Assembly: GCA_964559835.1 (NCBI GenBank)
Contig: CAZLJE010000037.1
Coordinates: 1-46,495 of the forward strand
DNA: 46,495 bases
Direction: 5' to 3'
Origin: DAISJI01 sp964559835
GTDB lineage: Bacteria; Acidobacteriota; Terriglobia; Terriglobales; Acidobacteriaceae
Made by a program: the position numbers and the translations under genes. Shown piece after piece: positions 35,853-44,052 of the stretch. The stretch's first letter is position 1, and every line of letters begins with the position of its first letter. The notes under the pieces are model-generated. The model had not been told where the DNA came from. It saw only the letters and a program-made list of their open reading frames with translations, and did no database searches.

Positions 35853-36035
35853 ATGGCTGCTCTGCCGCGCAATATCGAGCCGTTCATCCATGCACGCATT
35901 GGTGGCGGGCGGCTGATCGTCTCGCGTTGCGCCCAATGCGGTCTCGTAGTGGCTGCGAGTCCCTACGAGTATGTGCTCTTTTTCGCCGAGCGGCTGCATG
36001 AATGTCCGGTGTACTTGAACTACAACCGGGCCTGA
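35853..36035 (+). CDS. Small zinc-ribbon-like protein (60 aa)
   Basis: 60 residues from ATG 35853; TTG 35820 is a longer alternative. A GGAG lies 13 bases upstream, a bit far. The core SRCAQCGLVVAASPYE carries a CxxC that could bind zinc with the later Cys (HECPVY). Such small proteins with RCxxCG and a Tyr/Phe-rich second half recur in Acidobacteria as far as I recall. It sits between two minus-strand genes on the opposite strand. Coding is likely but not certain. Confidence 0.5.
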   Translation: MAALPRNIEPFIHARIGGGRLIVSRCAQCGLVVAASPYEYVLFFAERLHECPVYLNYNRA

Positions 36036-36043
36036 CTCCGGCA

Positions 36044-36070
36044 AAAAGCCCGGACCCTACGGGCCCGGGC
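36044..36070 (-). terminator. Terminator for the exported NTF2-like gene
   Basis: On the minus strand, GCCCGG (36070-36065), a loop and CCGGGC (36053-36048) are followed by five Ts. It lies 23 bases past the stop of the gene at 36093-36656. Confidence 0.85.
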
Positions 36071-36092
36071 AGACCACGCACGTCCTCGCGCT

Positions 36093-36656
36093 TTATTTCA
36101 CCCTGTGAACTTCCAGACTGACGATCTGCCATGAGCCATCCGGCTGGCGCTCGAGGTTGCGTGTCGAGGAATAACTTCCGTCGAAGCGCTGACCCTTGTA
36201 CACGCCACGAACATCGGATGTGCTGCGCTCGACGGCCGTATTGCCGTTGACCTGGATATCTTCATCGCGGTCTTGCAGGGCTTCGTACTTGATGTCGTTA
36301 TTGCGATGGGCTTTCAGGATGTCGTTCTTGTCCTCCTTCACGCCCTGTGGGTTGATGGCCTGGTAATTGGACGCGAGCAACCGGTCGAATGTGGACGCGT
36401 CGTTAGTCAGCGCCGCCTGGTTGAGTTGCTGCACTAGCGACTGGATCTGCGCTCGGTCCCGGCTCACGGCTACCGAAGGCGCCGCCGCGGGTTCAGCTCC
36501 CATCGGTTGGTCGGGCGCGGCGGGCTGCGGCTGCGCGATCCCGGGTTGTTCCGGCGTTGCGGGTTGCGGCTGCGCGATCGGTGGATTCTGCTGCGCCAGC
36601 GCAAAACCGGAGACGAGTAACACCAATAACAGCACCAGCATGGGTGTGCGGTTCAT
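36093..36656 (-). CDS. Exported NTF2-like (SnoaL/DUF4440-type) protein
   Basis: 187 residues from ATG 36656. A signal peptide (MLVLLLVLLVSGFALA) is followed by a Pro/Gln/Ala-rich linker in which QPQPA-type blocks repeat (to about residue 65). The rest, from VSRDRAQIQSLVQQLNQAAL, is an NTF2-like cone-shaped domain: FDRLLASNYQAINPQG, NGNTAVERSTSDVRGVYKG, and a final WQIVSLEVHRVK strand. Such domains bind or transform small molecules, but no catalytic residue can be named. It is secreted to the periplasm and diverges from moaA. Confidence 0.85.
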   Translation of the reverse strand: MNRTPMLVLLLVLLVSGFALAQQNPPIAQPQPATPEQPGIAQPQPAAPDQPMGAEPAAAPSVAVSRDRAQIQSLVQQLNQAALTNDASTFDRLLASNYQAINPQGVKEDKNDILKAHRNNDIKYEALQDRDEDIQVNGNTAVERSTSDVRGVYKGQRFDGSYSSTRNLERQPDGSWQIVSLEVHRVK

Positions 36657-36858
36657 GACATACCTCTCTTCACTAGCGATAGTTGGTTCGATTAACTCTC
36701 ACTTGCGCGTGTTGGCCGAAATCGAGAACAGCAGCGGGGTTTCACCGAGCTGCTGCTGGCGTGACGTGCTGCGGCGCAGTGGCCACGGCCTCTTCGCCAG
36801 GGCAATCTGGAATGCGACCCAGCACTAAAGAACGAAGCCTATTTGTTGACCGCGCATC

Positions 36859-36864
36859 TATAAT
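36859..36864 (+). promoter_or_regulatory. Likely moaA promoter -10 element
   Basis: A perfect TATAAT. Transcription starting seven bases later would begin at about 36871, just before the first stem of the leader. The -35 region is not conserved (a TTGACC at 36846-36851 is too close, only 7 bases away). Confidence 0.5.
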
Positions 36865-36870
36865 GGGGAT

Positions 36871-36984
36871 GAGTTTCCGACTGTCGTGGCCTTCGGGTAC
36901 ACCCTGGCTGCGGCAGCGGTGCTACGAACCACGTAGCCGAGGGTGCGAGGGGAAACGCTTGCGCCTCCCGTTTGGAAAGGAAAC
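36871..36984 (+). promoter_or_regulatory. Candidate Moco (molybdenum cofactor) riboswitch upstream of moaA
   Basis: GTTTCC (36873-36878) pairs with GGAAAC (36979-36984) to close the fold. Inside, CACCCT (36900-36905) pairs with AGGGTG (36940-36945) and GCTACG/CGTAGC (36921-36926/36932-36937) forms a hairpin. The 3' part carries GCGCCTCCC followed by GGAAAGG, wording I associate with the Moco RNA class. The closing stem covers the AAAGGA ribosome site, so it would act on translation. The class call rests on memory of the consensus. Confidence 0.55.
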
Positions 36985-36992
36985 ACTCGCCG

Positions 36993-38000
36993 ATGGCGCT
37001 TGCTTACCCCGATATCTGCAGTCGTGAATTGCGGGACAAATATGGCCGTCCCATTACCGACCTGCGCCTGGCGATCACCGACCGTTGCAATTACAAATGC
37101 GTGTACTGCCGCACCGGCAACGAGGGCGCGCAATACGCTGAACTGAGCTTCGCCGATTACCTGCGTATCGCCCGCCTTTTTGTCGATCATGGCATTCGCA
37201 AGATCCGTGTCACCGGCGGCGAGCCGCTGCTCCGGAATGGCGTCATCGGGTTTGTCCGCGAGCTGCGGCGCATTGACGACACGCTCGACATCGCAATCAC
37301 TACCAACGGCCATCTCCTGGCGGACATGGCTCAGGCGCTGAAGGATGCAGGGCTGTCGCGCGTCACCGTCAGCATGGACGCAGTCGATCCCGTCTCCTTC
37401 GCGCGCATTACCCGCGTGCCAAACGGGTTCGAAGCCGTGCGTGCCGGAATTCGCGCGGCGCAGCGGGCCGGACTGGAACCGGTCAAGGTCAATTGCGTCT
37501 TGCTGCGCGGTTTCAATGACGAGCAGATCGCCGACTTCGGCAGGTTCGCCCGCGACGAGAACGTCATCGTGCGCTTCATCGAGTTCATGCCCCTGGAAGA
37601 GGAGCGGGTGTGGTCCCCCGAGGTCGTCGTCCGTCTCGAGGAAATACTCGAACGCATGGCTGCGTTCCGGCCCCTGCTAGAGATCCCGCACGCGCGCAGT
37701 GAGACTGCGCGCCGTTACCGGTTCGACGACGGCCTCGGCGAGATCGGGATCATCGCCCCGGTATCGAACCCATTCTGTGGCCAGTGCAGCCGCATCCGCG
37801 TGACGTCCGACGGCAAGATCCGGACCTGCCTGTTCTCCGTCTTCGACCACGACCTTGCCGGACGCATGCGTGCCGGCGCGACCGACGAGCAGTTGGGCGC
37901 ATTCCTGAGAGAGGTCGTGAACCACAAGGAAGCCCGTCACCACATCGGCGAACCGGACTTTGTTCCTGCCTCCCGCACGATGGTCCACATCGGTGGATAA
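36993..38000 (+). CDS. moaA: GTP 3',8-cyclase (MoaA), molybdenum cofactor synthesis
   Basis: 335 residues from ATG 36993; an in-frame start at 36972 is possible but would lie inside the leader. MoaA is a radical SAM enzyme that converts GTP to 3',8-cyclo-GTP. The SAM cluster is C32-x3-C36-x2-C39 in DRCNYKCVYC and the C-terminal cluster is C262-x2-C265-x13-C279 in CGQCSRIRVT...RTCLFS, both intact. The SGGEP-equivalent is TGGEPLL. The chain ends in Gly-Gly, as full-length MoaA does. No other moa gene is nearby. The upstream leader may control it. Confidence 0.95.
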   Translation: MALAYPDICSRELRDKYGRPITDLRLAITDRCNYKCVYCRTGNEGAQYAELSFADYLRIARLFVDHGIRKIRVTGGEPLLRNGVIGFVRELRRIDDTLDIAITTNGHLLADMAQALKDAGLSRVTVSMDAVDPVSFARITRVPNGFEAVRAGIRAAQRAGLEPVKVNCVLLRGFNDEQIADFGRFARDENVIVRFIEFMPLEEERVWSPEVVVRLEEILERMAAFRPLLEIPHARSETARRYRFDDGLGEIGIIAPVSNPFCGQCSRIRVTSDGKIRTCLFSVFDHDLAGRMRAGATDEQLGAFLREVVNHKEARHHIGEPDFVPASRTMVHIGG

Positions 38001-38110
38001 AAAGGCCGCCGGGATTAGGCAAATCTAAGGTAAAATCCCAACCAATCTCCAGCCACAATTGAATTAGAGTGTTCCATATCACCAACCATGGTGCAGGAGC
38101 AGCACGTCTG

Positions 38111-38353
38111 ATGAGGAACATCTACGACGTTATTCGCCAGAAAGAGTCGCAACTTCAAGACATTCAGAAAGAACTGGAAGCGCTGCGGCTCGCAGCCCGT
38201 CTGCTGGTCGACGAAGACAAGGCCGAATTCGACACGCCCAAGATGCGCATGGCCGCAGCCTCGTCGGTGGCGCCGTCGCCGATGGTGACACCGTCCCCGA
38301 TGAAGACCGACGCAGAGATCTTGTTGTCGGCGCCGCGGCGTCCATTTCCGTGA
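38111..38353 (+). CDS. Small coiled-coil protein (80 aa)
   Basis: 80 residues from ATG 38111. The N-terminal 35 residues form an amphipathic helix (YDVIRQKESQLQDIQKELEA) likely to dimerise, followed by a Ser/Pro/Met-rich tail with no structure. An in-frame ATG at 38069 exists, but the sequence before 38111 does not look coding. The next gene (PilZ-TonB) is 80 bases downstream on the same strand. I recall similar short helix-then-tail proteins in Acidobacteria, without function. Confidence 0.7.
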   Translation: MRNIYDVIRQKESQLQDIQKELEALRLAARLLVDEDKAEFDTPKMRMAAASSVAPSPMVTPSPMKTDAEILLSAPRRPFP

Positions 38354-38433
38354 GGAGCAGTGCAGTACTGCCGCTCCTGAACGGGGGCGGCGCGGATGGG
38401 CGAACCAGCTAGATAGGAGATGAAGTTCAGTCC

Positions 38434-40890
38434 ATGTCGAACCTTCAGCCACTCAACGCAGTCAACCGGCGCGAAGCGGACCGCCGGTGTGCGCTGGACG
38501 ATTACCTGTGCCTCGTCGATCTCGGCGACAGCCGTAGCGCCATGCTGCTCGACGTCAGTGAGACCGGCATTGGTGTTCAATCGGTTGAGGGTGTCGGCGA
38601 AGGGTTCACAACAAGATTCCGTTTCCAGCTCCCCGACACCGCCGTTCTCATCGAGGGCGAAGGCGAGATCGCCTGGGTCGACCGCGCCGGACGCATGGGT
38701 GTCCGCTTCACAAGAATCGCGGATGACCTCAAGCCCGAGTTGCGCAAGTGGGTCGCCTCCGAAGCCAACCCGCTGTTCGCTCATCAGCCGGAGAGCGAAG
38801 AGACCGCCGATCTCGACGCGCGCGACCGCGTAGCGCAGTTGGAGGCGCGCATCATCGTCTCCGGATGGGCGCAGCTCCAGGCGCTGAATTTCCTCGTCGA
38901 CCAGATCGCCGCCATGACCCAGGCGAGCGGTGTTGCCATCGCCGTCGAAGACGGTAGCGGGATCGTCTGCAAAGCGTCGTCGGGCATCGCGCCGCAAGCC
39001 GGTGTCAGGGTGAACCCGCGCTCGGGACTTTCGTGGGAATGCGTGCGGACGAAGGAAGTCGTCACCTGTGTCGACACCGAAAACGATCCCCGCGTCGACC
39101 GGTTGGTGTGCCGCGAACTGAACATGCGCTCCGCGATGCTGGTGCCGGTGAAGAAAGACGACCGGGTAGCGGGCCTGGTCGAGGTCTTCTCCTCGCGGCC
39201 ACATGCGTTCACCAACCAGACAGTGATCCTGTTGCGGCGTGTTGCCGAAGCCGTGGCCTCGCTCGATGAGACTGCGCCGGACGTCTCGGACAACTCCATA
39301 CTCCGGATGCCGCCGCAGAAACCGAAAGCACAACCGGTCGCGACAGCTCCTGCGCCTCCGACGCCTGTCGTAGCTAGATCTGCGCCGCAGGCCGTCCCTC
39401 CTCCAGCCCCCGCGCCAAAGGCAGCAGCGCCGGTCACGGTTACACAGCGACCCTCGATTCCAACGGGGAGCGTACCTGCAGCGGCTGCGGCGCCCGCGCC
39501 AGTAAGGCCAACTCCAGCACCGGCGCCTGCTCCGGCCGCTACGAAGATCGGAGTCCCATTCGCCCAGGAAGTAGCCGCGGCGACAGCAAAACCGGCCCCC
39601 GCTCCAGCGAAGTCGGCCGAGAAGCCACCTGTAATTGCGGCGCCCGCAGCATCGGCCTCGCACCCCGCCGTCAAGCCGGCCGAGGTGAAGCCGGTCGAAA
39701 AGCTGGCGCCCGAGCCGGTTATCGCGACCGCGAAAGCGCAACCCGCGAGCGTCCCGCCTGTCGAAGTTAAACAAGCTCAGCCGCCGCAACCGAAACCTGT
39801 GGCCGCGACGACCGAGGTCCCGCTTCCCGCGAAGCCCCCAATACCGCAACCAGCGCCACAGAAGATCGCAGCCGCACCGGCCGTGGAAAGAACAGCCGCC
39901 GTGCCGAACCCGGTGCCGTCACCCGCTCCGATCAAGCCCCCATCGCAAGCAGCACCCCGGCCGGTCGGATCCAGCGGTGTTTCTGCCTCTCCTGCGACCG
40001 GGATGTTCGAAGCTCCGGCCGCGCCTGCTGCGAAGATCACGGCTCCGGTGGCCCCGCAGAAAGAGGAGCGCCGGCCTATTCCCGACGACATGCCCGATAT
40101 CCTGCTTCTGCCACACCCCGACGACGCTCCGAACCGTCGACGCATGTACGTCACGGCCGCAGTAGTTGGGATGATCGGGATATCCACGGTCGGCGGGTGG
40201 TACGTGGCAAAGCAGGGTTCCGCAACCACGCCCCAATCCGCCGCGAGTGCGACCGCGGCTACTGCTCAGCCGCCGGCGACTCAACCCGCGGCAGCGTCGA
40301 CCGCGAATTTGTCCTTGCCGCTCACATCGGAAACAGCGTCACCCGTGCCCACAAGCACGCAGCCGTCGTCGAAGCAGCCGGTAACGACTTCGTCGCCTGC
40401 ATCCAGGAGCGAGTATGCGAGCAGGGCGAGCGGGACTGCGCAACCGTCTACGCCTGAGCCAATGCCGGTTGCCACGCGGAGTTCGGTTCCACCGCCGGTA
40501 GAATCTTCACCACCACCTCCTCCGGCGCTCGCGATTGCTCCACCGAATACGGTCGGCATGGCTAGTCTCCTGTCCGGGCCAGTGGCCGCTCCGACACTCG
40601 GCCGCGCGAACATCAGCCGTGGCGTGAGCGGTGGCAGGCAGATCGTCAAGACCCAACCCGTCTACCCCGCGACAGCGCGGGCGTTGCATCTGAGCGGCGT
40701 CGTGGTGATGACGGCCCACGTTTCCACCAACGGTACCGTCAGCGACGTTAAGGTCCTGCGGGGACACCCGCTACTCAATGGCGCCGCCATCGAAGCCGTG
40801 AAGCGCTGGAAGTACGAGCCTTTCATGCTCAACGGCGAGGCCATCGAGAATGACGTCAACGTGCAGGTTAAGTTCGACATGCCGCGGTAG
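38434..40890 (+). CDS. PilZ-GAF-TonB fusion protein (818 aa)
   Basis: 818 residues from ATG 38434. Residues 1-110 are a PilZ domain with both c-di-GMP contacts (RREADRR at 12-18; D40-V-S42-E-T-G45), so binding is expected. A GAF-like domain follows (about 135-280, SGVAIAVEDGSGIVC; RSAMLVPVKKDDRVAGLVEVFS). Then a ~280-residue Ala/Pro linker, one membrane helix (about 570-590, VTAAVVGMIGISTVGGWYVA), a second Ser/Thr/Pro linker, and a TonB-type C-terminal domain (about 735-818, YPATARALHLSGVVVM; VLRGHPLLNGAAIEAVKRWKY). The TonB end lies in the periplasm. This couples c-di-GMP sensing to a periplasmic end, and no ExbB/ExbD is nearby. Confidence 0.88.
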   Translation: MSNLQPLNAVNRREADRRCALDDYLCLVDLGDSRSAMLLDVSETGIGVQSVEGVGEGFTTRFRFQLPDTAVLIEGEGEIAWVDRAGRMGVRFTRIADDLKPELRKWVASEANPLFAHQPESEETADLDARDRVAQLEARIIVSGWAQLQALNFLVDQIAAMTQASGVAIAVEDGSGIVCKASSGIAPQAGVRVNPRSGLSWECVRTKEVVTCVDTENDPRVDRLVCRELNMRSAMLVPVKKDDRVAGLVEVFSSRPHAFTNQTVILLRRVAEAVASLDETAPDVSDNSILRMPPQKPKAQPVATAPAPPTPVVARSAPQAVPPPAPAPKAAAPVTVTQRPSIPTGSVPAAAAAPAPVRPTPAPAPAPAATKIGVPFAQEVAAATAKPAPAPAKSAEKPPVIAAPAASASHPAVKPAEVKPVEKLAPEPVIATAKAQPASVPPVEVKQAQPPQPKPVAATTEVPLPAKPPIPQPAPQKIAAAPAVERTAAVPNPVPSPAPIKPPSQAAPRPVGSSGVSASPATGMFEAPAAPAAKITAPVAPQKEERRPIPDDMPDILLLPHPDDAPNRRRMYVTAAVVGMIGISTVGGWYVAKQGSATTPQSAASATAATAQPPATQPAAASTANLSLPLTSETASPVPTSTQPSSKQPVTTSSPASRSEYASRASGTAQPSTPEPMPVATRSSVPPPVESSPPPPPALAIAPPNTVGMASLLSGPVAAPTLGRANISRGVSGGRQIVKTQPVYPATARALHLSGVVVMTAHVSTNGTVSDVKVLRGHPLLNGAAIEAVKRWKYEPFMLNGEAIENDVNVQVKFDMPR

Positions 40891-41020
40891 AGCAGCCGTG
40901 CGGATTTCTGTTGCGCGTAACCCAACGCAGATTGCACAATGGAAAGGCCTTATCACACGTAAAATGTGCTGAAGCCTTTGCCGTTCCGGCACATCTGTTA
41001 GATTAGGCGAATTAGTAAAG

Positions 41021-41124
41021 CGGCTTCAACAACCCCGTAGGTGGGGGCCATTCGTCAGCGCACCTACTGGAGCCGAAATGGATGCTTTCAACATCCCCGT
41101 TCCGGCCAGTCCGGGACTGAAAGC
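41021..41124 (+). promoter_or_regulatory. Tandem NAD+-I (nadA-motif) riboswitch
   Basis: Domain 1 (41021-41075) closes with CGGCT/AGCCG and contains TTCAACAACCCCGTAGG and CTACTGGAGCC, nearly identical to the Koribacter domain-1 sequence as I recall it. Domain 2 (41084-41124) closes with GCTTT/AAAGC and repeats the core as TTCAACATCCCCG ... GGGACTGAAAGC. Two adjacent domains with the same CAACANCCCCG core, directly before nadA, define this Acidobacteria-specific class, which binds NAD+ or its ADP part and lowers nadA expression. It probably acts on translation, because its last stem runs into the region before the nadA start. Confidence 0.9.
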
Positions 41125-41135
41125 GAGAAAAACAG

Positions 41136-42245
41136 TTGGGAACAGCTACCGCTACATGCAGTCTGGATAATTATCTCGTTCTCCCCGACCGCTCCATGGA
41201 CGAACGCATCCTCGCGGCCAAACAGGCCTTGGGGAATGAGGTCGTGGTCCTGGGACATCACTATCAGCGCGACGAAGTTATCCGTTTCGCAGACTTCACC
41301 GGCGACTCCTACAAGCTCGCCAAAGAAGCCGCGAAAGCCCGCGGCCGCTCCATCATCTTCTGCGGCGTGCACTTCATGGCCGAGAGCGCCGACGTACTCA
41401 GCCGTCCCGACCAGCAGGTCATCTTGCCCGACCTGAACGCCGGCTGCTCCATGGCCGACATGGCCGAGATCACCCAGGTCGAAGATTGCTGGGAGCAACT
41501 GGTTCGCCTCGGCATTACCACCGACGCCGGCAAGGGCATCACGCCGCTGACGTACATGAACTCGACTGCGGCCATTAAGGCTTTCTGCGGGGAACGTGGC
41601 GGCCTGGTTTGTACCTCCTCCAATGCGCGCGGCGCTTTTGATTGGGCCTTCGCCAACAACGACAAGATCCTCTTCCTTCCCGACCAGCACCTGGGCCGCA
41701 ACACCGGATTCGCCATGGGCATTCCGCTCAGCGAAATGGTGGTGTGGGACCCGTTCCAGTTACAGGGCGGTGTCAGCGCCGAAAGGCTGCGCTCGGCAAA
41801 GGTCATCCTGTGGAAGGGACACTGTTCGGTCCACCAGCGCTTCCTGCCAGAGCACGTCGACAAAGTGCGCGCGAACTATCCGGGTATTCGCGTTATCGTC
41901 CATCCCGAGTGCCGCCTGGAAGTTTGTCAGAAAGCCGACGGCATCGGCTCCACCGAAAAGCTGATCAAGATAGTGAAGGACGCGCCCGCGGGAACAAATT
42001 TCGCCATCGGCACCGAGATTCATCTCATCAATCGCCTGGCAAAAGAAGTCGCGCCGGAGAAGAAGGTCATCACCCTCGACGATTCCGGCTGCCTGTGTAC
42101 GACCATGTTCCGCATCTCGCCGCAGCACTTGTGCTGGGCGCTGGAGAACCTGGTCGACGGCAACGTCGTGAACCGGATCAAGGTGGCCGACGATGTGAAG
42201 CACTGGGCCAGGGTCGCGCTGGCTCGCATGCTCGAAGTCCAGTAA
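41136..42245 (+). CDS. nadA: Quinolinate synthase
   Basis: 369 residues from TTG 41136; ATG 41196 is the next choice but would lose the conserved YLVLPD run before MDERILAAK. NadA is a [4Fe-4S] enzyme that condenses iminoaspartate with dihydroxyacetone phosphate in de novo NAD synthesis. The three cluster Cys are in FCGVHFMAES, IVHPECRLEVC and DDSGCLCTTM, and substrate motifs VVLGHHYQRDEVIRFAD and TYMNSTAAIKAFCG are present. No nadB or nadC is nearby. Expression is under the NAD+-I riboswitch directly upstream. Confidence 0.95.
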   Translation: MGTATATCSLDNYLVLPDRSMDERILAAKQALGNEVVVLGHHYQRDEVIRFADFTGDSYKLAKEAAKARGRSIIFCGVHFMAESADVLSRPDQQVILPDLNAGCSMADMAEITQVEDCWEQLVRLGITTDAGKGITPLTYMNSTAAIKAFCGERGGLVCTSSNARGAFDWAFANNDKILFLPDQHLGRNTGFAMGIPLSEMVVWDPFQLQGGVSAERLRSAKVILWKGHCSVHQRFLPEHVDKVRANYPGIRVIVHPECRLEVCQKADGIGSTEKLIKIVKDAPAGTNFAIGTEIHLINRLAKEVAPEKKVITLDDSGCLCTTMFRISPQHLCWALENLVDGNVVNRIKVADDVKHWARVALARMLEVQ

Positions 42246-42275
42246 ACGGCCTGTGTTACTTGTACAATCGGAGAG

Positions 42276-42719
42276 ATGAAGAAGAAACATTTCACCCTCG
42301 ACGAAGCGCAGAAAGTGTTGCCTGTCATGGAGGGATTGCTGCGCACCTGCATGCAAGGGAAGCGCGAGATCGAGGAGATCGAAGAGGAGTTCAAGCGCAT
42401 CAAGCACAGCGTCTTCCTGCGTGGTGGCGCGCAACTCGACATTGTGGCCCTTTCGCGGCGGCGCGCGGAAATTGACACGGCCATCCAGCGAGTCAAGGAT
42501 GCCCTGGGCGAGATCGAATCCATCGGCGCACTGGTGAAGGATCTGGATCTCGGGCTGATCGATTTCCCGTGCCGGGTCGATGGCAGCACCGTCCTGCTGT
42601 GCTGGAAATTCGGCGAAGACCGCATCGCTCACTGGCACGCAACCAACGAGGGATTTACCGCGCGCAAACCGATCGACGAGCGCATTGCACGAGCCGGTAA
42701 GGCGCGAAAAGCGAATTAA
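42276..42719 (+). CDS. DUF2203 family protein
   Basis: 147 residues from ATG 42276. The family begins FTLDEAQKVLPVMEGLL, as here, and is a long helical hairpin (KREIEEIEEEFKRIKHSVF; RRRAEIDTAIQRVKDALGEI) followed by a compact end with IGALVKDLDLGLIDFPCRVDG and LLCWKFGEDRIAHWH. That last part has Cys, Trp and His that could bind metal, but no function is known. It lies 30 bases after nadA on the same strand, so it may share its transcript, and ends in a terminator. Confidence 0.9.
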   Translation: MKKKHFTLDEAQKVLPVMEGLLRTCMQGKREIEEIEEEFKRIKHSVFLRGGAQLDIVALSRRRAEIDTAIQRVKDALGEIESIGALVKDLDLGLIDFPCRVDGSTVLLCWKFGEDRIAHWHATNEGFTARKPIDERIARAGKARKAN

Positions 42720-42748
42720 GTCCCGAAACGGACCTTCATGTACTTCGG

Positions 42749-42772
42749 ACGCGGCCTGCGGGCCGCGTTTTT
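42749..42772 (+). terminator. Terminator after the DUF2203 gene
   Basis: ACGCGGCC (42749-42756), a four-base loop and GGCCGCGT (42761-42768) are followed by TTTTTCC. Probably ends the nadA-DUF2203 transcript. Confidence 0.9.
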
Positions 42773-42819
42773 CCTTTGCGACTTGCTACAATTTGATGGG
42801 TTTGCACGTCTATATTCCT

Positions 42820-43920
42820 ATGAAGAAGCTGGTGCAAGTAGCGGCTGCTCTTATCCTTCTCTCGTCGGCGGTCCTCCTCATCTCCTGCGGCCATGATTTC
42901 TGGGCAACTAGCACGACCACGAATCCCACAGGTGCGGTTTCAAAGTTCGTTTTCGTCGCCAATAATGGCGCCGGCAGCATCTCCGAATTTACGGTCGGTT
43001 CCGGCGGGACGCTAACGGCCGTCAGCGGATCGCCCGTCAACGTGGCGTCGGGGCTGATTTCGGTAAATGCGAACTCCGCCGGGACTTTCGTCTTTGCTGC
43101 GAGCGCGAACGGCAGTGTTTACGCCTATACGGTCAACCGCTCGACGGGCGCCCTCACGGCTGTGAGCGGCAATCCGTTCGCCACCGGCACCAGCCCGACC
43201 TGGGTCGTGGTCACGCCCGGCGGCTCCTTCGTGTACGTCCTGAATAGTGGCTCGAAGGATGTGTCGGCTTTCGCGGTCAACAGCAGCACCGGAGTGCTGA
43301 CTTCGATCGGGGCGACGACTCCGCTGGCGGGAACGCCTGTCCGCGGTACCACCGATCCGGGAGGCAAGTTCCTCTATGTCGCTGAAGGCACGACCGGCAC
43401 GCAGGTCTTCAGCATAAATTCTGGAACCGGAGCTTTGACCTCGGTTGGCACCGTCACACCCTCGCCCTGCGCGGCGGCCGAGGACGTCGCGATAGACGCC
43501 AACACCAAGTTCGCGTTCATTGCCGACGGTACCAGTGCCGTCTGCGGTTATACCGTAAACGCGAGCACTGGCGCTTTGACCGTGATCGGCACGAGCAGCA
43601 CTTCGGCAGGGACGTCGCCCGTCGCGATTGCCAGCGGCGCGGGTGGCAAATTCGTCTTCGCCGCCAATTCCGGCAGCAATAACCTCTCCGGCTGGACGGT
43701 GAACGTCGACGGCACGCTGACACCGGTCACTTCATCGCCGTTCTCCACCGGCAAGAGCCCCAGCGACGTGACCGTCGACCCTTCCGGCAGCTTCGTATTT
43801 GTCACCAACAACGGTGACAACAACCTGTCGGTCTTTACCATCAGTTCCAGCAACACGCTGACCAGCGCGGGGACAACCGCGACCGGCGCCAATCCAACTT
43901 CAGTGGTGGCCACGCAGTAG
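42820..43920 (+). CDS. Beta-propeller (lactonase-like/YVTN) lipoprotein
   Basis: 366 residues from ATG 42820. The lipoprotein signal AALILLSSAVLLISC gives a lipidated Cys at about residue 23. Then about seven blades follow, each of about 45 residues with FVFVANNGAGSISEFTV, SFVYVLNSGSKDVSAFAV and KFVFAANSGSNNLSGWTV as marks and a STGALTAV turn. This is the 6-phosphogluconolactonase-like propeller fold (LpqB/YVTN type). Catalytic residues of true lactonase cannot be confirmed, and Acidobacteria have many such surface propellers of unknown role. It is monocistronic. Confidence 0.88.
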   Translation: MKKLVQVAAALILLSSAVLLISCGHDFWATSTTTNPTGAVSKFVFVANNGAGSISEFTVGSGGTLTAVSGSPVNVASGLISVNANSAGTFVFAASANGSVYAYTVNRSTGALTAVSGNPFATGTSPTWVVVTPGGSFVYVLNSGSKDVSAFAVNSSTGVLTSIGATTPLAGTPVRGTTDPGGKFLYVAEGTTGTQVFSINSGTGALTSVGTVTPSPCAAAEDVAIDANTKFAFIADGTSAVCGYTVNASTGALTVIGTSSTSAGTSPVAIASGAGGKFVFAANSGSNNLSGWTVNVDGTLTPVTSSPFSTGKSPSDVTVDPSGSFVFVTNNGDNNLSVFTISSSNTLTSAGTTATGANPTSVVATQ

Positions 43921-44016
43921 AGCAGTCACGAGATCGTGTCCGCCATGGTGCAGGGGATTGCAGTGTGTTTCGGGATCAGACTAAGTGAAGCGCAAGCCAG
44001 TTGGCTTTGCCTAGTA

Positions 44017-44051
44017 CCCTACGCCCTGAGCCCTTAGCCGTAAGCCCTGCG
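44017..44051. repeat. Tandem array of five 7-base units
   Basis: Units CCCTACG, CCCTGAG, CCCTTAG, CCGTAAG and CCCTGCG follow without gap, in the spacer after the propeller gene and just beyond the stop of the minus-strand zinc-ribbon gene. Confidence 0.65.
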
Positions 44052-44052
44052 C

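Larger units (their letters stand above)
36657..36992. other. Gene-free stretch between the NTF2-like gene and moaA
   Basis: A 336-base spacer without a supportable gene. Its first 200 bases show no motif that I recognise. The right-hand part holds the moaA promoter and structured leader, given separately. Confidence 0.6.

Noticed and set aside
36846..36851. TTGACC as -35 box for moaA
   Set aside because: Only 7 bases separate it from TATAAT; about 17 are needed.
38164..39849. 561-codon minus-strand open frame opposite the PilZ-GAF-TonB gene
   Set aside because: Rich in Arg and Gly from reverse-reading Ala/Pro-rich codons; no motif; overlaps two supported plus-strand genes.
41078..41169. 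30-codon ORF beginning MDAFNIPVP before nadA
   Set aside because: It covers riboswitch domain 2, whose base pairing explains the sequence better than coding.
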